A DNA stretch of 64,000 nt from Paracentrotus lividus (Eukaryota; Echinodermata; Echinoidea; Camarodonta; Echinidae), in contig CALNVZ010003433.1 in assembly GCA_940671915.1 (NCBI GenBank), positions 25,430,391 to 25,494,390 on the forward strand, read 5' to 3'. Shown here piece by piece: positions 36,185-48,005 of this stretch (position 1 is the first letter of the stretch; each line of letters opens with the position of its first letter). The position numbers and the translations under genes are program-made. The notes beneath the pieces were generated by a model. The model had not been told where the DNA came from, did no database searches, and saw only the letters and a list, made by a program, of their open reading frames with translations.

Positions 36185-36284
36185 NNNNNNNNNNNNNNNN
36201 NNNNNNNNNNNNNNNNNNNNNNNNNNNNNNNNNNNNNNNNNNNNNNNNNNNNNNNNNNNNNNNNNNNNNNNNNNNNNNNNNNNN
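36185..36284. other. Assembly gap, 100 N
   Basis: Run of 100 N, probably a placeholder of unknown true size. Confidence 1.
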
Positions 36285-36776
36285 GCATTCTGCATGAAAA
36301 ATTAATGAAAAATAAATGTTAAATAAAAAATGTTTTTATTTATTTCATTTTTTTTTGGGGGGGGGGGGCTGCACAACCTCATCTTTTACAAATTAAAAGT
36401 CGATTCGGCAAGAGTTTCTTTTGCGACAGCTACCCAAATTGAAAAATATACATGTGAAAATTGTTTATAATAATATTTTAAACATAGACTAGGGTTAGGG
36501 TTATGGTTAGGGTTATATTTAAAAAAAATGATATTTTAATAATAGAAAAAATAATAACAAAATACAACTTCCACTTTATTTAGTCAAAAAACACAAGAGG
36601 AATAGCGGAAGTCGAACCCGAGTCATCAGCGTCACTGTCTTACTCTCACACCACTACACCAACGAGACGGCTTGCGCATTGCCGAGGATTTTTTTTATTT
36701 TTGAATCAATTTTGAATAGCAAAAGGTTGACGTCCGATAAATTATAGAGACGCATGCGCACAGGAGTGTTGTTATC

Positions 36777-36814
<38 letters not shown>

Positions 36815-37447
36815 AGGCTGTCGCAAGAGGAACTCTTTCCTTTGATTCTTTACATGAATATATTCAACGATACTAATTATCGATCATCATATCATAACTA
36901 TAATCATTCAGCACACCATCCGAGTATAGAGCGTGTTCTGCAACTACAAATTACTAGTATTCCATGATATAAGCATACAACTAACGTGGAATTGAGCATG
37001 TGGGCTACAATAATAATTTAAACATCACAATTTTTCCATGTTCGGGATTCACGTAAAAATAGAATATGACATAAACTTACCTTGGTCTTTAAAAAGCATT
37101 TTCAACGATATCCTGAGATGGATCTAATTCTTGGGCGTTGCATTCGATGTCGTTTTGTTTTTACCATGTCGGCATGTGTCCGTGTGGTTTGACCGCGAAT
37201 CACTGTTACGTGCTGCCGTAGGCCTAGCCTCTGACCATAAATAAGTCATTTGTAGGCCTACATGTCATTTGTTAGTCATTTGACCAATGTAAACAAGTCA
37301 TTTGTTAAATGACTTGTTTATATTGGTCAAAATGACTTACCTAAACTAGTCTTGACAGAGGTAATTAAGTCACTGAGACTGGACTAATATAAAATTAGTC
37401 GTTGTGACTAATTTATAAGCACCAATGACTAATTTATGTTTACAGTG
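36285..37447 (-). mobile_element. Beta element, copy 2 (partial, inverted)
   Basis: Ends with the beta terminus (inverse CACTGTAAACATAAATTAGTC) at 37447 with TA next to it. AAATGACTTGTTTA and related words lie subterminally. The other end is lost in the gap. Confidence 0.75.
36405..36840 (-). mobile_element. tRNA-bearing MITE, copy 2
   Basis: Inverse of 22508-22934. The minus strand shows A box TGGTGTAGTGG and B box GGTTCGACTTC at about 36675-36610, spaced as in a tRNA gene, followed by a T-rich tail. A run of about 34 T lies at 36780-36813. The termini carry GCGACAGC words as in copy 1. Confidence 0.65.
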
Positions 37448-38982
37448 TAATAAAAAATGATTAATAATTACTTGGTTGAAGATTATGTCCAGAGTATTGG
37501 AGGCATGTCTTTATGTCACGTAGAATAGATGATTATCGAATTAGCTGGGAAAGCTTTTTTATTGTGCCTCGTTCTTTTAAGCAATTCTTGGTCAGGGATT
37601 TGTCAAGATACCCTATTCTTAATTGTTCATTGGGCCTCAGACCGTGGGTATCCGGTTGTTGCTAGCAGTAAGGGGCTTTTCTCCTCTTTCGATTTTGAGG
37701 TTTTCCCACCTTACCTGTGCCTGTCGGGGGAGATGGATTGTGGTTAATATCTCCCCGCTGGTAGTAGGGGTGCATCTGTTAGTTTGGCACCACCTAAAAT
37801 GTACAAATTATAATATTTATTTGAAATTCTGACGCCTCTGTTCATATCTAATGTAACCTAGACTGGCTTTATCATACCTCAGCAGGAAGGTGTATCGTTT
37901 CAGACTATTTGATATCCGATGTTTTGGACATTGCGTCTTAATTATGCACCATGTTATGTTTATTTAATGCCATATAATATTTTATCCTCGTCCGTAATGT
38001 ATGCGGAGAGAGGTACCTCGTTCGTTGATCACGTACGTTCCTCCTTGGATCTTGGCGTGCGCAGCCATAATGTGCGGTGGTCACATGTTTGGATTTCCAT
38101 GGTCACATCACGTCTTAAGTGAAACGTTCAACTCTCCACGCCATACACAATAGAAAGTCGTAGATAGATGCAAGTTGTGTTGTGACCATCGCGGTCTATT
38201 GTCATCTTGTGCGACGAAGGGTTCGTTCATTTATGTTCGTATTTTTTTCATGCAACAAAATGACACCGAAAACAAAATAGTAAAAAAAAAATCCCAGAAA
38301 TAACGCAAAAGCGTCAACGCTGTAAATATACACCTTACTTTGGATATTGGTGTTTGGAATATACCAATTAAACACACAATTTGGCGTTTCTATGGTCACT
38401 TTTAAGAGTGCTCAAAATGACGATTTATTTTTTTACTAAACCAAATATAGAAATTATATGTGCTTTTATAAAATCATAATTTTTTAATATCTCTTCCCTT
38501 TTTGATATTTTGAAAAGAAATATGAAATGTTAATTAGAAGTTAACGGAACCGATACCGTTGTTGGTTTAAGAAGGATAGTTTTTTTGACTTAGGGACGCC
38601 ACTTTGAAATCAGGTAAAATCTTCTCTTTTTTACAAATAAAAAAATAGATTCGTAACAAGTACATTTCATCATTATGTCAATCGTTTATTTATGATTTTA
38701 TTGTTGATATCAATCATTGAAATTAAAATTTGGAGTGTGGAAATACAATGTATGTCTATGTTTCGTTGGATTAATGCTGCAGTAAACAGGAAAAAAATAA
38801 TTAATATTGTATTGAAACTCGCAGAAAATAAATGTCAGCGTTCGTTAAGAGGCATATATCGCCTCGACTATCGGCCAAGTTTTCCAGTCCCATTCCGGTG
38901 TTTGGTAATATTTCACGTGGGTTTCACATGTGATATTCCAGGATGTGTCTCCAAGTAAAAAAAATTTATCCTTTTTAAGCCA

Positions 38983-39530
38983 ACAACGGTATCGGTTCAG
39001 GTAACTTCTAATTAACATTTCATATTTTTTTCAAAAATATCAAAAAGGGAAGAGATATTGAAAAACTATGATTTTATAACCCAAAAATTCGTCGCTTTGA
39101 TCAGGCTTCCAAGATGCATAATAACTGAGCGAATAATTCCCAATTGTTTGTTGAATTAGTTTATTTGATACACCAATCTCCTAATTCAAGATGCATATGC
39201 ACCATTTTGCCACTTTTGATGTATTTTGGTGGGGTTTTTTAATAATTTTGCTGTCCAACTCGTTTCAACTGCTTGAGAAAAACATTACACTAAATTACCG
39301 ACCGCTCGCGTTGCACACGAAAACTAGCGTCTGCGCGCGCACCTCAAACCAACATCGCGTCCTACGCCAGGAGAACACACAACCAATAGGCGAGAAACGT
39401 ACGAGTGATATGCGGAGAGGTTACTTTTATTATGATTACTTGATGTCCCTTGTCCGTAGAGGTTGGCACCCTAGGCGGAGAGGTAGTGTTTATTGTTACT
39501 CCTTCCTTGGCCGTATGCGGAGATGTGCGT
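38983..39530 (+). repeat. Third, diverged partial copy of the duplicated sequence
   Basis: AACAACGGTATCGGTTC at 38983 and the following AAAAAGGGAAGA words match 20768-20870 in direct orientation and so mirror 38560-38470. Similarity fades after about 39250. Together with the right arm it makes a local palindrome centred near 38980. Confidence 0.6.
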
Positions 39531-39536
39531 AGTACG

Positions 39537-39718
39537 GTTCCTTGTCCCCAATACGTGGACCTGAGGTGCCTACGCTAAGGTTCCTTGTCCCCAATTCGTG
39601 GACCTGAGGTGCCTATATATGCTACGGTTCCTTGTCCCCAATACGTGGACTTGAGGTGCCTGCTACGCTACGGTTCCTTGTCCCCAATACGTGGACCTGA
39701 GGTAACGGCTCCGCTACG
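39537..39718 (+). repeat. Four-unit minisatellite, 42-47 bp units
   Basis: Units start GGTTCCTTGTCCCCAATACG at 39537, 39579, 39626 and 39672 and share GTGGACCTGAGGT. They differ in the last 5-10 bases of each unit. A short open frame through it encodes repeats of SPIRGPEV-like peptide, which I take as a by-product. Confidence 0.9.
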
Positions 39719-40084
39719 GCAGAAGGGAACAGTGTATGTGTTGGTGCGGACGCGCAGATTTATATATATCAATTGTTACGAAATTTTCGGTAAAGAATAC
39801 CCGGGTCCTTCAAAGAGGTATGATGATGCCGTTTACCGTGAATAAATTGTGTTATCAATTAGTTTAGATTAATGACGTGGTCATTTATTAATATTGATTG
39901 GAGATTTAAAGATTGTATGAAATATGAATTCAAATGATTGTTCAAAATAATGTCAATAAACCACAACCAACCGCAATTTCGAATTTCAGGCTCCTTTTGT
40001 AAGTTGTGATTGTAAATTAAACTGCTTAATCCAAAATATTAACAACCGATATAAGACTGGCCATAAAAGACGATCATCATGCTA

Positions 40085-40197
40085 TATTTCATTTCATTTC
40101 ATTTCATATGAACATTTATTTCACAATCACAATTCAAAGAAAGGAGGCGAAATTCCCGAAAAGCAAGCATGCTTGTAGTGGGTTCGCCCACTACAAG
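40085..40197 (-). mobile_element. Possible LINE 3' end
   Basis: The minus strand reads GGCGAACCCACTACAAGC, then AAATAAATGTTCATATG, and ends in (AAATG)n repeats at 40085-40110. This resembles the 3' tails of CR1-like LINEs with short tandem repeats, as at 3795-3840. No coding part is attached. Confidence 0.4.
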
Positions 40198-40198
40198 G

Positions 40199-41672
40199 TA
40201 ATTAAAGTTCAAAAGTCAGTCATTTCATAAGTATATGGTTTATTCGTATAATTTATTTACTAAAATACTGGGTAACTCATCAGCTTTAATTTGAGACATT
40301 ACTTACGTGCAAATTGTCAAGGGTCACAGAGTTAGGGTCATTTGAAGGCGAAAGGTACAAAACCCTTTTTTTTTCTTCAAGTTTTAGGGTTTTTGGTAGG
40401 GTAGGAAAGCAACTTTTTATAAGTTTTTGGTTTCATCGTTTTTGGTTGTTTATTTTTTTCACACAAAGTTTCAATTAGATGCAATCTCAATTGCCAATGG
40501 ACCTATCTCCCTGGCAATGAGATGGGTTCGCAATTATGAGTCTCTTGAGTCGGGAAGATGTCGTGGTGACGTCTCGTGATCTTTTAGTAGACTTTAGTAG
40601 ACTTTTAGTAGACTTCTTTAAGACGCGAGCAAGTAAAAACTTGTTAACCAGTTCGATTTCTTTTAGTCGTTAGCAAGTTCCGACAACGTCTCTGCGACGT
40701 CGCTGATATTTAAGGGACGTCGCGGCAACCCTAAAAAGACGTCACAGAGACTTGCTCGCGTCTTAAAGGGATGTAGTAACATTGAATGATATTCAAATCA
40801 CATTTTATTCGATTTAGCTTATTTTGCCAACATATAATTATAAACACTTAGGTCAGTCTGGTATCTCTTCAAAATTGCAAGCTAATTGCTTGCTTTACCT
40901 TCGAGATATCAATGATTTCATACTCAAATTTTATAAACCAATACAGGATGGTTTATAAAACCATGTGCTTTTTCCAAATGGCACAGCATAAACCCATTTC
41001 CTGTTGTATAGCCCCCGTCCCTAGCGGCCTAGTGACCTGGCGGAAGAGGGTACTGGTGTTAGGTTGTATGCTTGGCATTGTTTGTTACACAGTTTTAAGG
41101 TAGTAAATTATTTCCATTTCATCTGAAACTTTCAGTAGTTTGTTTTTACTGTAGGAACAGATTATAATTTTATTAATCTTGATTTAATTGCTCTTGTTTT
41201 TGAAAGTTACTCAATCCCTTAAAAGAAGTTTACTACAAGATTGAACATGTTTAACATTTGTTTGATTTTTCTCGCGACTTCCTGCAGACTCAGGAGACGT
41301 CGCGGCAACCTCTACGAGACTCCAGAGACTCATAATCAAGAACCCATCTCATTGCCAGTGAGAGATTGGTCCTTTGACAAATGAGATTGCATTTCATTGA
41401 AACTTTGTTTGAAAAAAAAAAACCCCAAAACGAGTAAACCACAAACTTATGAAAAGTTGGTTTGATACCCTACAAATTAAACCGAAAACTTGAAAGTGGG
41501 TCTTGTACCTATCACCTTCAAAGGGCCTTAACCCTGTGACCATGACAGTTTGGACGTAAGCAATATTTCAAATTAAAGCTGATGAGTTAATTAATAATTT
41601 TAGTAAACAAATCATAAGAATTAACCATGTCTTTTTCAAATGACTGACCTTTGAACTTCGGTTACCCTTTTT
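40199..41672. mobile_element. Foldback element with arms of about 385 bp
   Basis: 40199-40580 and 41285-41672 are inverted copies, with matched words such as AACTCATCAGCTTTAATTTG, GGTCACAG, GCAATCTCA and GGCAATGAGATGGGTTC. The centre of about 700 bp contains GACGTC-rich sequence with a further palindrome (AGACGCGAGCAAGT at 40622 against its inverse ending 40765) and a copy of a dispersed 210-bp repeat. No protein. Exact ends and target duplication unsettled. Confidence 0.7.
40768..40976 (+). repeat. Dispersed repeat, first copy
   Basis: From TTAAAGGGATGTAGTAACAT to ACCATGTGCTT. Nearly the same sequence lies at 48966-49184 inside the Ngaro-like gag gene. Confidence 0.85.
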
Positions 41673-42187
41673 TTTAGGACACACATGTATAATTGAAAAT
41701 TAGAGTCAGAAAAAGGGGCCCAGGGAGCTGGAAGCTGATTCTAATAAATTAATTAACGACGATTATCAAAGGAATATTCGAAACTTAGAACATAATGTTC
41801 GTGAAAGAGATTTGAAATGCCTCTGATAAATGGGGGTTAATTAAAATAATGGTAAGAGAATTCACTCAAAAAACATGTAAAAAGATTATCATGTAAAAAG
41901 AAGACCAAAACGAGTTTCTGGATAAAAAATCTAGCAAATCTTGATAGTTTTATTAATGTTACTAAAAGAAATTGTAACCTCAAATGGACTTATAGATCAG
42001 TAAAACAGGAATGAGAAAACATTTACAAAGCTGGAGCAAAGGGTGCTGGTGTACGTGCTCGAGTAAGATGGATGGACGATGGAAGCATGGTATATCTCAA
42101 TTAAAAATCCCATGATGAAAAACTACTGTTAAAGACAGAAAATTATATATCAAAAAGAAGTTGTAAAGTATTATGGCACACTCTATA
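41673..42187. other. Sequence without recognised features
   Basis: A-rich noncoding DNA; nothing recognised. Confidence 0.4.
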
Positions 42188-42290
42188 ATGATACAGTCAC
42201 ACAGACACTTACGTTGAGTTACGTCTGGTTGCGTCCAGAAATTATTTTCTTTTCTGCGGATCCCAAAGGATGCCTTCCCGTCATAGTCAG
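42188..42290 (+). mobile_element. Gamma element, end fragment
   Basis: ATGATACAGTCACACAGACA and following TTACGTTGAGTTACGTC match the outer 100 bp of the gamma copies at 42551 and 46743; homology stops after the CCTTCCCGTCA word. Confidence 0.7.
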
Positions 42291-42550
42291 CAGTGGAAAT
42301 AGTGATAATTTCGTTCATTCAATAAAAAAGAGAAATAGGCCTACATAAAAAAAATGATAGAATGGAAGATGAAATAAGGATAAAACAACAAAAACGTAAA
42401 TAAACTTAAGTGTCTGTTGTGACTGTAGCATTAGAAAGAATCTATACATTTTTAAGAAATGGAAGATTACGTAAACCATCAAGATATCATTGTTGAATAA
42501 TGAGGATAGTAATAATTGCGAAGGTTGCTAACCGAGCAAGAATGTAATCT

Positions 42551-44605
42551 ACATTCACACAGAACATACGTGGTTACGTCCAGCGTTGCGTCCAAAAAGG
42601 TCATTTTTTCTGCGGATCCCCACGGATGCCTTCCCGTCACGCCTCAATAATTAGAAGATATACAGGACAAAATTCGGATGATTATAGTTACGACCAGATA
42701 CGGACACTTGCGTCCACTTACGAATAAACTTACGAGTCTACTCGGTCTTTGTTTTTTCAGACTTTCGGAAACTTCCGGACACTTCTGAACAATTGCGTGA
42801 TTTACATACGTATACAGATAACTTGGAATTGTAATGAAAAATCATATATCTCTCTGGTCAATGAGTGTGGGGTTCTTTAAACCTTCGCTAATAGATCACC
42901 TTTCCTATTTCTGCTAGTCAGTGGCAGATACAGGGTTTCAGGATAAGGGGGGGGGGCGCCACCGAAATTTTCAGATTGTATGTACATGTACAGTCAATGA
43001 GCGATATTCAATTTATAGGGGGCGCGTCCCCTGCGTCCCCGCCTGGATCCGCCACTGCCAGTTATATGGCTTCAAAGTCCTACCCCAAAAGCAGAGTGGT
43101 AAGTATAAAGACAAAGGCTGAAGAGGGCTACAGGACAACAGACGTTGATCCAGGGGGCAAACACCCTCCCCACCAAAGAGAGAGAGAGAGAGAGAGAGCG
43201 AGCGAGGTGGGGGGGGGGCTAATTAGGTTTCAAAACCTCTTTTATATCACTTCTATATACAGGCCATTTAGAAGATTCGGTGCCTTTTTTTTTTCTTTTT
43301 TTTTTTTGTAAATAAAGGAACCAATCGAAAAATAAAACATCAGAAGAGACAACATGCAGCGGAATCCCTAATTCATCGCAATTGATCACTAGATTATATT
43401 ATATTTTTTAAAGAAGTCTACCTCCCATTTATATAGAAGAGGAAAAGAGATTTCAATTTAGGCCCCTCCTTTTTTGCTCTCACATTTTTCCTCACGCATA
43501 TTGAAGTAATTATAAAATTGAAAAGCAAAAAGAGAATATAAAGACTTTTATAACATTAAACAATTTTCTCTTTTTTTTGGGGGGGGGGCGAGTGCATAAA
43601 CTTGCCTCGCTTCAAATCATTATATAGCATATTTTTTGTTCACTCTCGCATTCTATCATTTAGAAAATATGAAATTGTAGCCCAAACAGATCAGACTGCC
43701 CTGTTTTCCTAATAATTAAATGGTAAATAGAGTATTTGCTCTGTGCGCTCACGTGATTTAAAAGACATAATTTAAACAAATGGATATCAATAACCCTTCT
43801 TGACCGGGCATCGAGCTCTAAAGAGGTCATAACGATTTATGCTAGGGATTATCCAACTAAAACGAATTTCAAACTAAATTATGAAATACATTCTTGTCAT
43901 ATAAAAAAGGGGGAAAATTGTCGAGTTATAAGATTAATTGCAGAGGAATTCAATCAAATATGGTTTCGAATATTCTGTTTTCCATTATTTTTTCATTTAG
44001 TGAAATGAAAAATGAATTATTATTAGGTTTTTTAAATTTGTCCCCCCTCCCTCTAGGAAATTTAGGACCTACCCCTCGAAGATATTACATTTATATAACC
44101 CCTATCCATGTGCAAACAAGAACGGGTGTTCGGGAGCTCCAAAACGTGAGAGGACGCAATTATCCACAACGCTTAAGAGTTGTCCGCAGCTTCTTAAGTG
44201 TATTGTTTTTGGATACTTAAACGTTTGATACGTTTTAATTACGGATAATTGCGAATTACTTACGGTGGACGCAAATAAACGCAAATGACGGAACTTAAGA
44301 ATTTTTCCCGGTAGTCTGCGTCCTAGATACGGATATATACGTTCATTTACGGAAGTTACGTTTAGTTACGGTTACTTACGTAATACGGCATCCGTAAAGA
44401 TGCCCTGCGAAATTTTGAACATTTCAAAATTTCGCAGGCTTGGTGCCGTCACTGTGCGTACCGATACGGTTCAGTTTCGGACAGATACGTATACTTACGT
44501 TCCTTGCGGATGACCGCGTCCATGCTGCGTTCACGCTGTGTCCACTCAGCCAAATCTATACGCAGCGGACGTAACTAAACGTAAGTGTCTGTGTGACTGT
44601 AGCAT
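42551..44605 (+). mobile_element. Gamma element, copy 1
   Basis: Ends: ACATTCACACAGAACATACG on the left, and GTAAGTGTCTGTGTGACTGT followed by AGCAT on the right. About 400 bp at the right end is packed with TTACG/CGTAA words (44225-44600), with fewer near the left end. A 15-bp perfect hairpin, CTGCGAAATTTTGAA with CAT loop, lies at 44405-44437. A CAGTGG-type MITE is inserted at 42919-43057. No transposase seen. It is mirrored by copy 2. Confidence 0.8.
42919..43057 (+). mobile_element. CAGTGGCGGATCC MITE, copy 1
   Basis: Ends CAGTGGCAGATACAGG and inverse of CAGTGGCGGATCCAGG, with GGGGGCGCGTCCCCTGCG-type sequence near the right end. The gamma copy 2 lacks it at the matching place (near 46340), so the insertion is younger than the gamma duplication. 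Confidence 0.85.
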
Positions 44606-44663
44606 GAAAGAGCTGTATTTTCAATGCAAAAGAATATGGGTCAGACGAAATGATTTGGCCGTT

Positions 44664-46743
44664 ATGCTACAGTCACATAGACACTTTAGTTACGTCCTCT
44701 GCGTATAGATTTGACAAAGTGGACGCAGCATGAACGCAAAGCGAACGCAGTCATCCGCAGGGGACGTAAGTATACGTATCTGTCCGAAACTGAACCGTAT
44801 CAGTACGCACAATGACGGCGCCAAGCCTGCGAAATTTTAAAATGTTCAAAATTTCGCAGGGCATCTTTACGGATGCCGACATACGTAAGTAACCGTAATC
44901 GTAACTTTCAGTAAATGAACGTAACTATCCGTATCTAGGACGCAGACCATCCGGGAAAATTCTGAAGTTCCGTCCATTTGCGTTTATTTACGTCCACCGT
45001 AAGTTTTGGCAATTATCCCTAATTAAACGTATCAAACGTTTAAGTACCCGAAAACAATACACTTAGAGGCTACGGACAAACACTTAAGCGTTGCGGATAA
45101 TTGCGTCCTTTCACGTTTTGGAGCTCCCGAACACCCGTTCTTGTTTGCACACGGAAAGGGGTTACATAAATGTAATAGCTTCGAGGGGCACGACCTAAAT
45201 TTCCTAGAGGGAGGGGGCAAATTTTTAAAAAATAGTAATAATTTAAGCGAGCTTCCACTCAATAAAAGAAAAAAATAACGGAAAACAAAATGTTCGAAAC
45301 CATATTTGATTGAAATACCTCCGCAATCAAATCTTATAAATCAATAATTTTCCCCCTTTTTATATAACAAGAATATATTGAATAATTTTGTTTAAATTTC
45401 GTATTATTATAAACATGGTTATGACCTCCTTAGCGCGATGCCCGGTCAAGAAGGGTTATTTATATCAATTTGTTTATATTATGTCTTTTAAATCACGTGA
45501 GCGCAAAGCGCAAAAAAAAAAATTATATTTACCATTTAATTAATTCGGAATGCAGGGCTAAGTCTGATCTGTTTGCGGCTACAATTTAATTTGTTCTAAA
45601 TATAGATAGCAGAGAGTGAACAAAATACGCCATAATTAATGATTTTAAAAGAAAGGGCAATGTTATGCTCTCGCGACCCCCCCCCCAAAAAAAAGGAAAA
45701 ATTTTATCCACTCTAATATAAAATTCCTTTGCTTTTGAATTTTAAATAACCTCAATATAAGTTGTGAAAAAATGTGAGAGAGAAAATAAAAGAGGGCATA
45801 ATTTGAAATTCTCTATTTCCTCTTCTATATAAAATGCGAGTTCTTTTGAAAAAGATAGACCTCTTTGAAAAAGTTAATGTAATTATAATAATCAATTTGC
45901 GTAATTTAGGGCATTTCGCTGCAAGTTGTCTCTTCTGGGATGTTTTTATCTTTCGATTGGTTCCTTTATTAAAGAAAAAAAATCGTTCGTTATTGTCTGT
46001 TTCAGGGACGGCTTAATTTCCTGAATATGCCTGTATATAGAAGCGATATAAAAGAATATATTATATGTTTACATTACTTCTTTTCTCCTCGTCTCTACTT
46101 CTGCTCTCTACATCTGTTATTCTAACGTTCTCGCCTCCCCCCTCTCTCTCGTCTCTCTCTCCTCTGCTCTCTCTTAATCTCTTCCCCCTTTTTTTTTTGA
46201 ATGGGGGGGGGGTTGGCGGGAGCGGCTTGCCCCTGGATTCAAACGTCTGTCTGCGATGTAGCCCTCTTCAACCCTTTGTCTTCTGCTTAACGCTCAACTA
46301 CTTTGCTTGGGGTAGGACTTTGAGCCATATATAGTATGACTAGCAGAAGATAGGAAAGGTGACCTCTATATTAGCGTAAGGTCTTAATTAAACAACAGAA
46401 AAAACCCAAACTCTTGAGAGACTATATAATATTCCATTACACAATTCCAGTTATTTATATAGCGTATGTTAAATATCCCGCAAATGTTGCAGAAGTGTTT
46501 CGGAAGTTCCGGAAGTCCGGAAAAAACAAAGACCGAGTGTAGACTCGTAAGGTTATTCGTAAGATGGACACAAGTGTCCGTATCTGGACGTAACTATTCG
46601 TATCATCCACATTTTTGTCCCGTATCTATAATTATTGAGGCGTGACTGGAAGGCTCCCGTAGGGATCCAGCACGAAAGAATGTACCTTTTCTGGACGCAA
46701 CGCCGGACTTAACTCAACGTAAGTTCTGTGTGACTGTAAGCAT
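44664..46743 (-). mobile_element. Gamma element, copy 2 (inverted)
   Basis: Inverse of copy 1 from end to end: the CTCCCGAACACCCGTTCTTG region (45124) against 44110-44140, poly-C (45678) against poly-G (43580), a CT-rich run (46140-46190) against GA-rich (43178-43205). Only about 58 bases separate the copies, making a palindrome of about 4.2 kb. Many point and indel differences show that it is not a simple assembly echo. Confidence 0.8.
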
Positions 46744-48005
46744 TAGGTTTCAGCGGTGCGTGAGGTACGTGTAGCGCGAGCCAACCTACAACTGGCCGCC
46801 GGTTACGCTCTGCTAAACATGTTTTATTTGGGACAATCTACGATAGCAACTTGTCGCGACAAGAGAAGACAGGCTACAAGTCATTGACGTCAACCTAACT
46901 GACGCCGGCTATTGTTAAACTTGTTGAAAATCAACGAAACAAACTGAATTTTGCTCGCGTCTTCTCTAGGCGATAGCGCGATTATTCACGATATTGAAGG
47001 CGATTTGACCTGCGAATGGTGGCGACAGGTAGTTCGTGAGGTTGTCGCCACAACGATCGCCTTCTGTGGAGAGGCCCTTAACTTTAGAATCGCCTACCTG
47101 AACTGTCGCGAATTTAGTCGCGAGACTTGAAAGAAAAAAGTAATGAAGACGTCGAGGGGTGGAATCTGCTCAAGATTTTTTTAGGGTTAAAGCTTGGTAC
47201 ATTTGAAAAAGTAATGCTGAAGTTGACAAAATGACATTGTCAATCCAGTTATATGGCATATTTTTTTATTTAATAAGAAGACATTTTACTTTGCAGAATG
47301 GTTTAGACGTGGAATGATATATGTCCATGACTTATTTGCGAATGGCCAATTGTTATTAGTTGATCAGATATTGTCACAGCTTGAAACGAAAACGCAGTAA
47401 CGCAGACTGTGCTTTTTGATAATAAACTGTTAATAAACAAAGTTTGTTAATCCGAGTATGTTATCTCGGCTTCGGCAGACCGCACACGGCTTGTAAACTT
47501 ATCTTCCAGGTTGGAACTCGAGACAGTTGTTTTATTCCTGCCTCTGAGAAAGTATAGGGACAGCGAATGCTTGTTCTCATGCACGTGGCATATCCAAGCC
47601 CCCAAAATTTGCATCATTCTGGTTCGTGAGTATGTCCAGAGAACATCTCTGCGTTCTAGCCACCCTACTCTCTTGCTTGAGGTCGCTCTATTTAACGGCG
47701 AACTTTATTTGCAAATTTGGATGCCCGGATCTTTTCGTCGAGAACGCTTGGCTTTGGGCTAGACTCTAAATTATCTGTTTTTTGGGTAAACTTTGTTCAG
47801 TTTGTAATTTCGGTGTGCGGGAAGGTCCAGTATTAATGTAGGCCTACTTAGAGGTTTGGTTTTGTGAACGCTAACGCTGTGCACTGTTTGAACCTTGTGC
47901 TTAATTCTATACATTTTGTTTTTGGAGCAATTTGACTTGAGCGCGTGGATATATATCTGTAGCATCTATTCTTTCTGCCTATTGTGCAGCTGTCAGTGTC
48001 AGTCA
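46744..48005. other. Flank and probable 5' terminal region of the Ngaro-like element
   Basis: 46960-47130 holds GTCGCGA/TCGCGAC words in both orientations. From about 47400-47500 on, the sequence probably belongs to the 5' noncoding part of the retrotransposon, but no terminal repeat could be matched to the 3' side by eye. Confidence 0.3.

Larger units (their letters stand above)
36285..38979 (-). repeat. Right arm of the 2.7 kb inverted duplication
   Basis: Inverse of 20357-23052. It begins at the gap with GCATTCTGCATGAAAA, matching 23037-23052, and ends near AAATTTATCCTTTTT. It holds a second beta end and the better-kept tRNA-bearing MITE. Confidence 0.85.
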
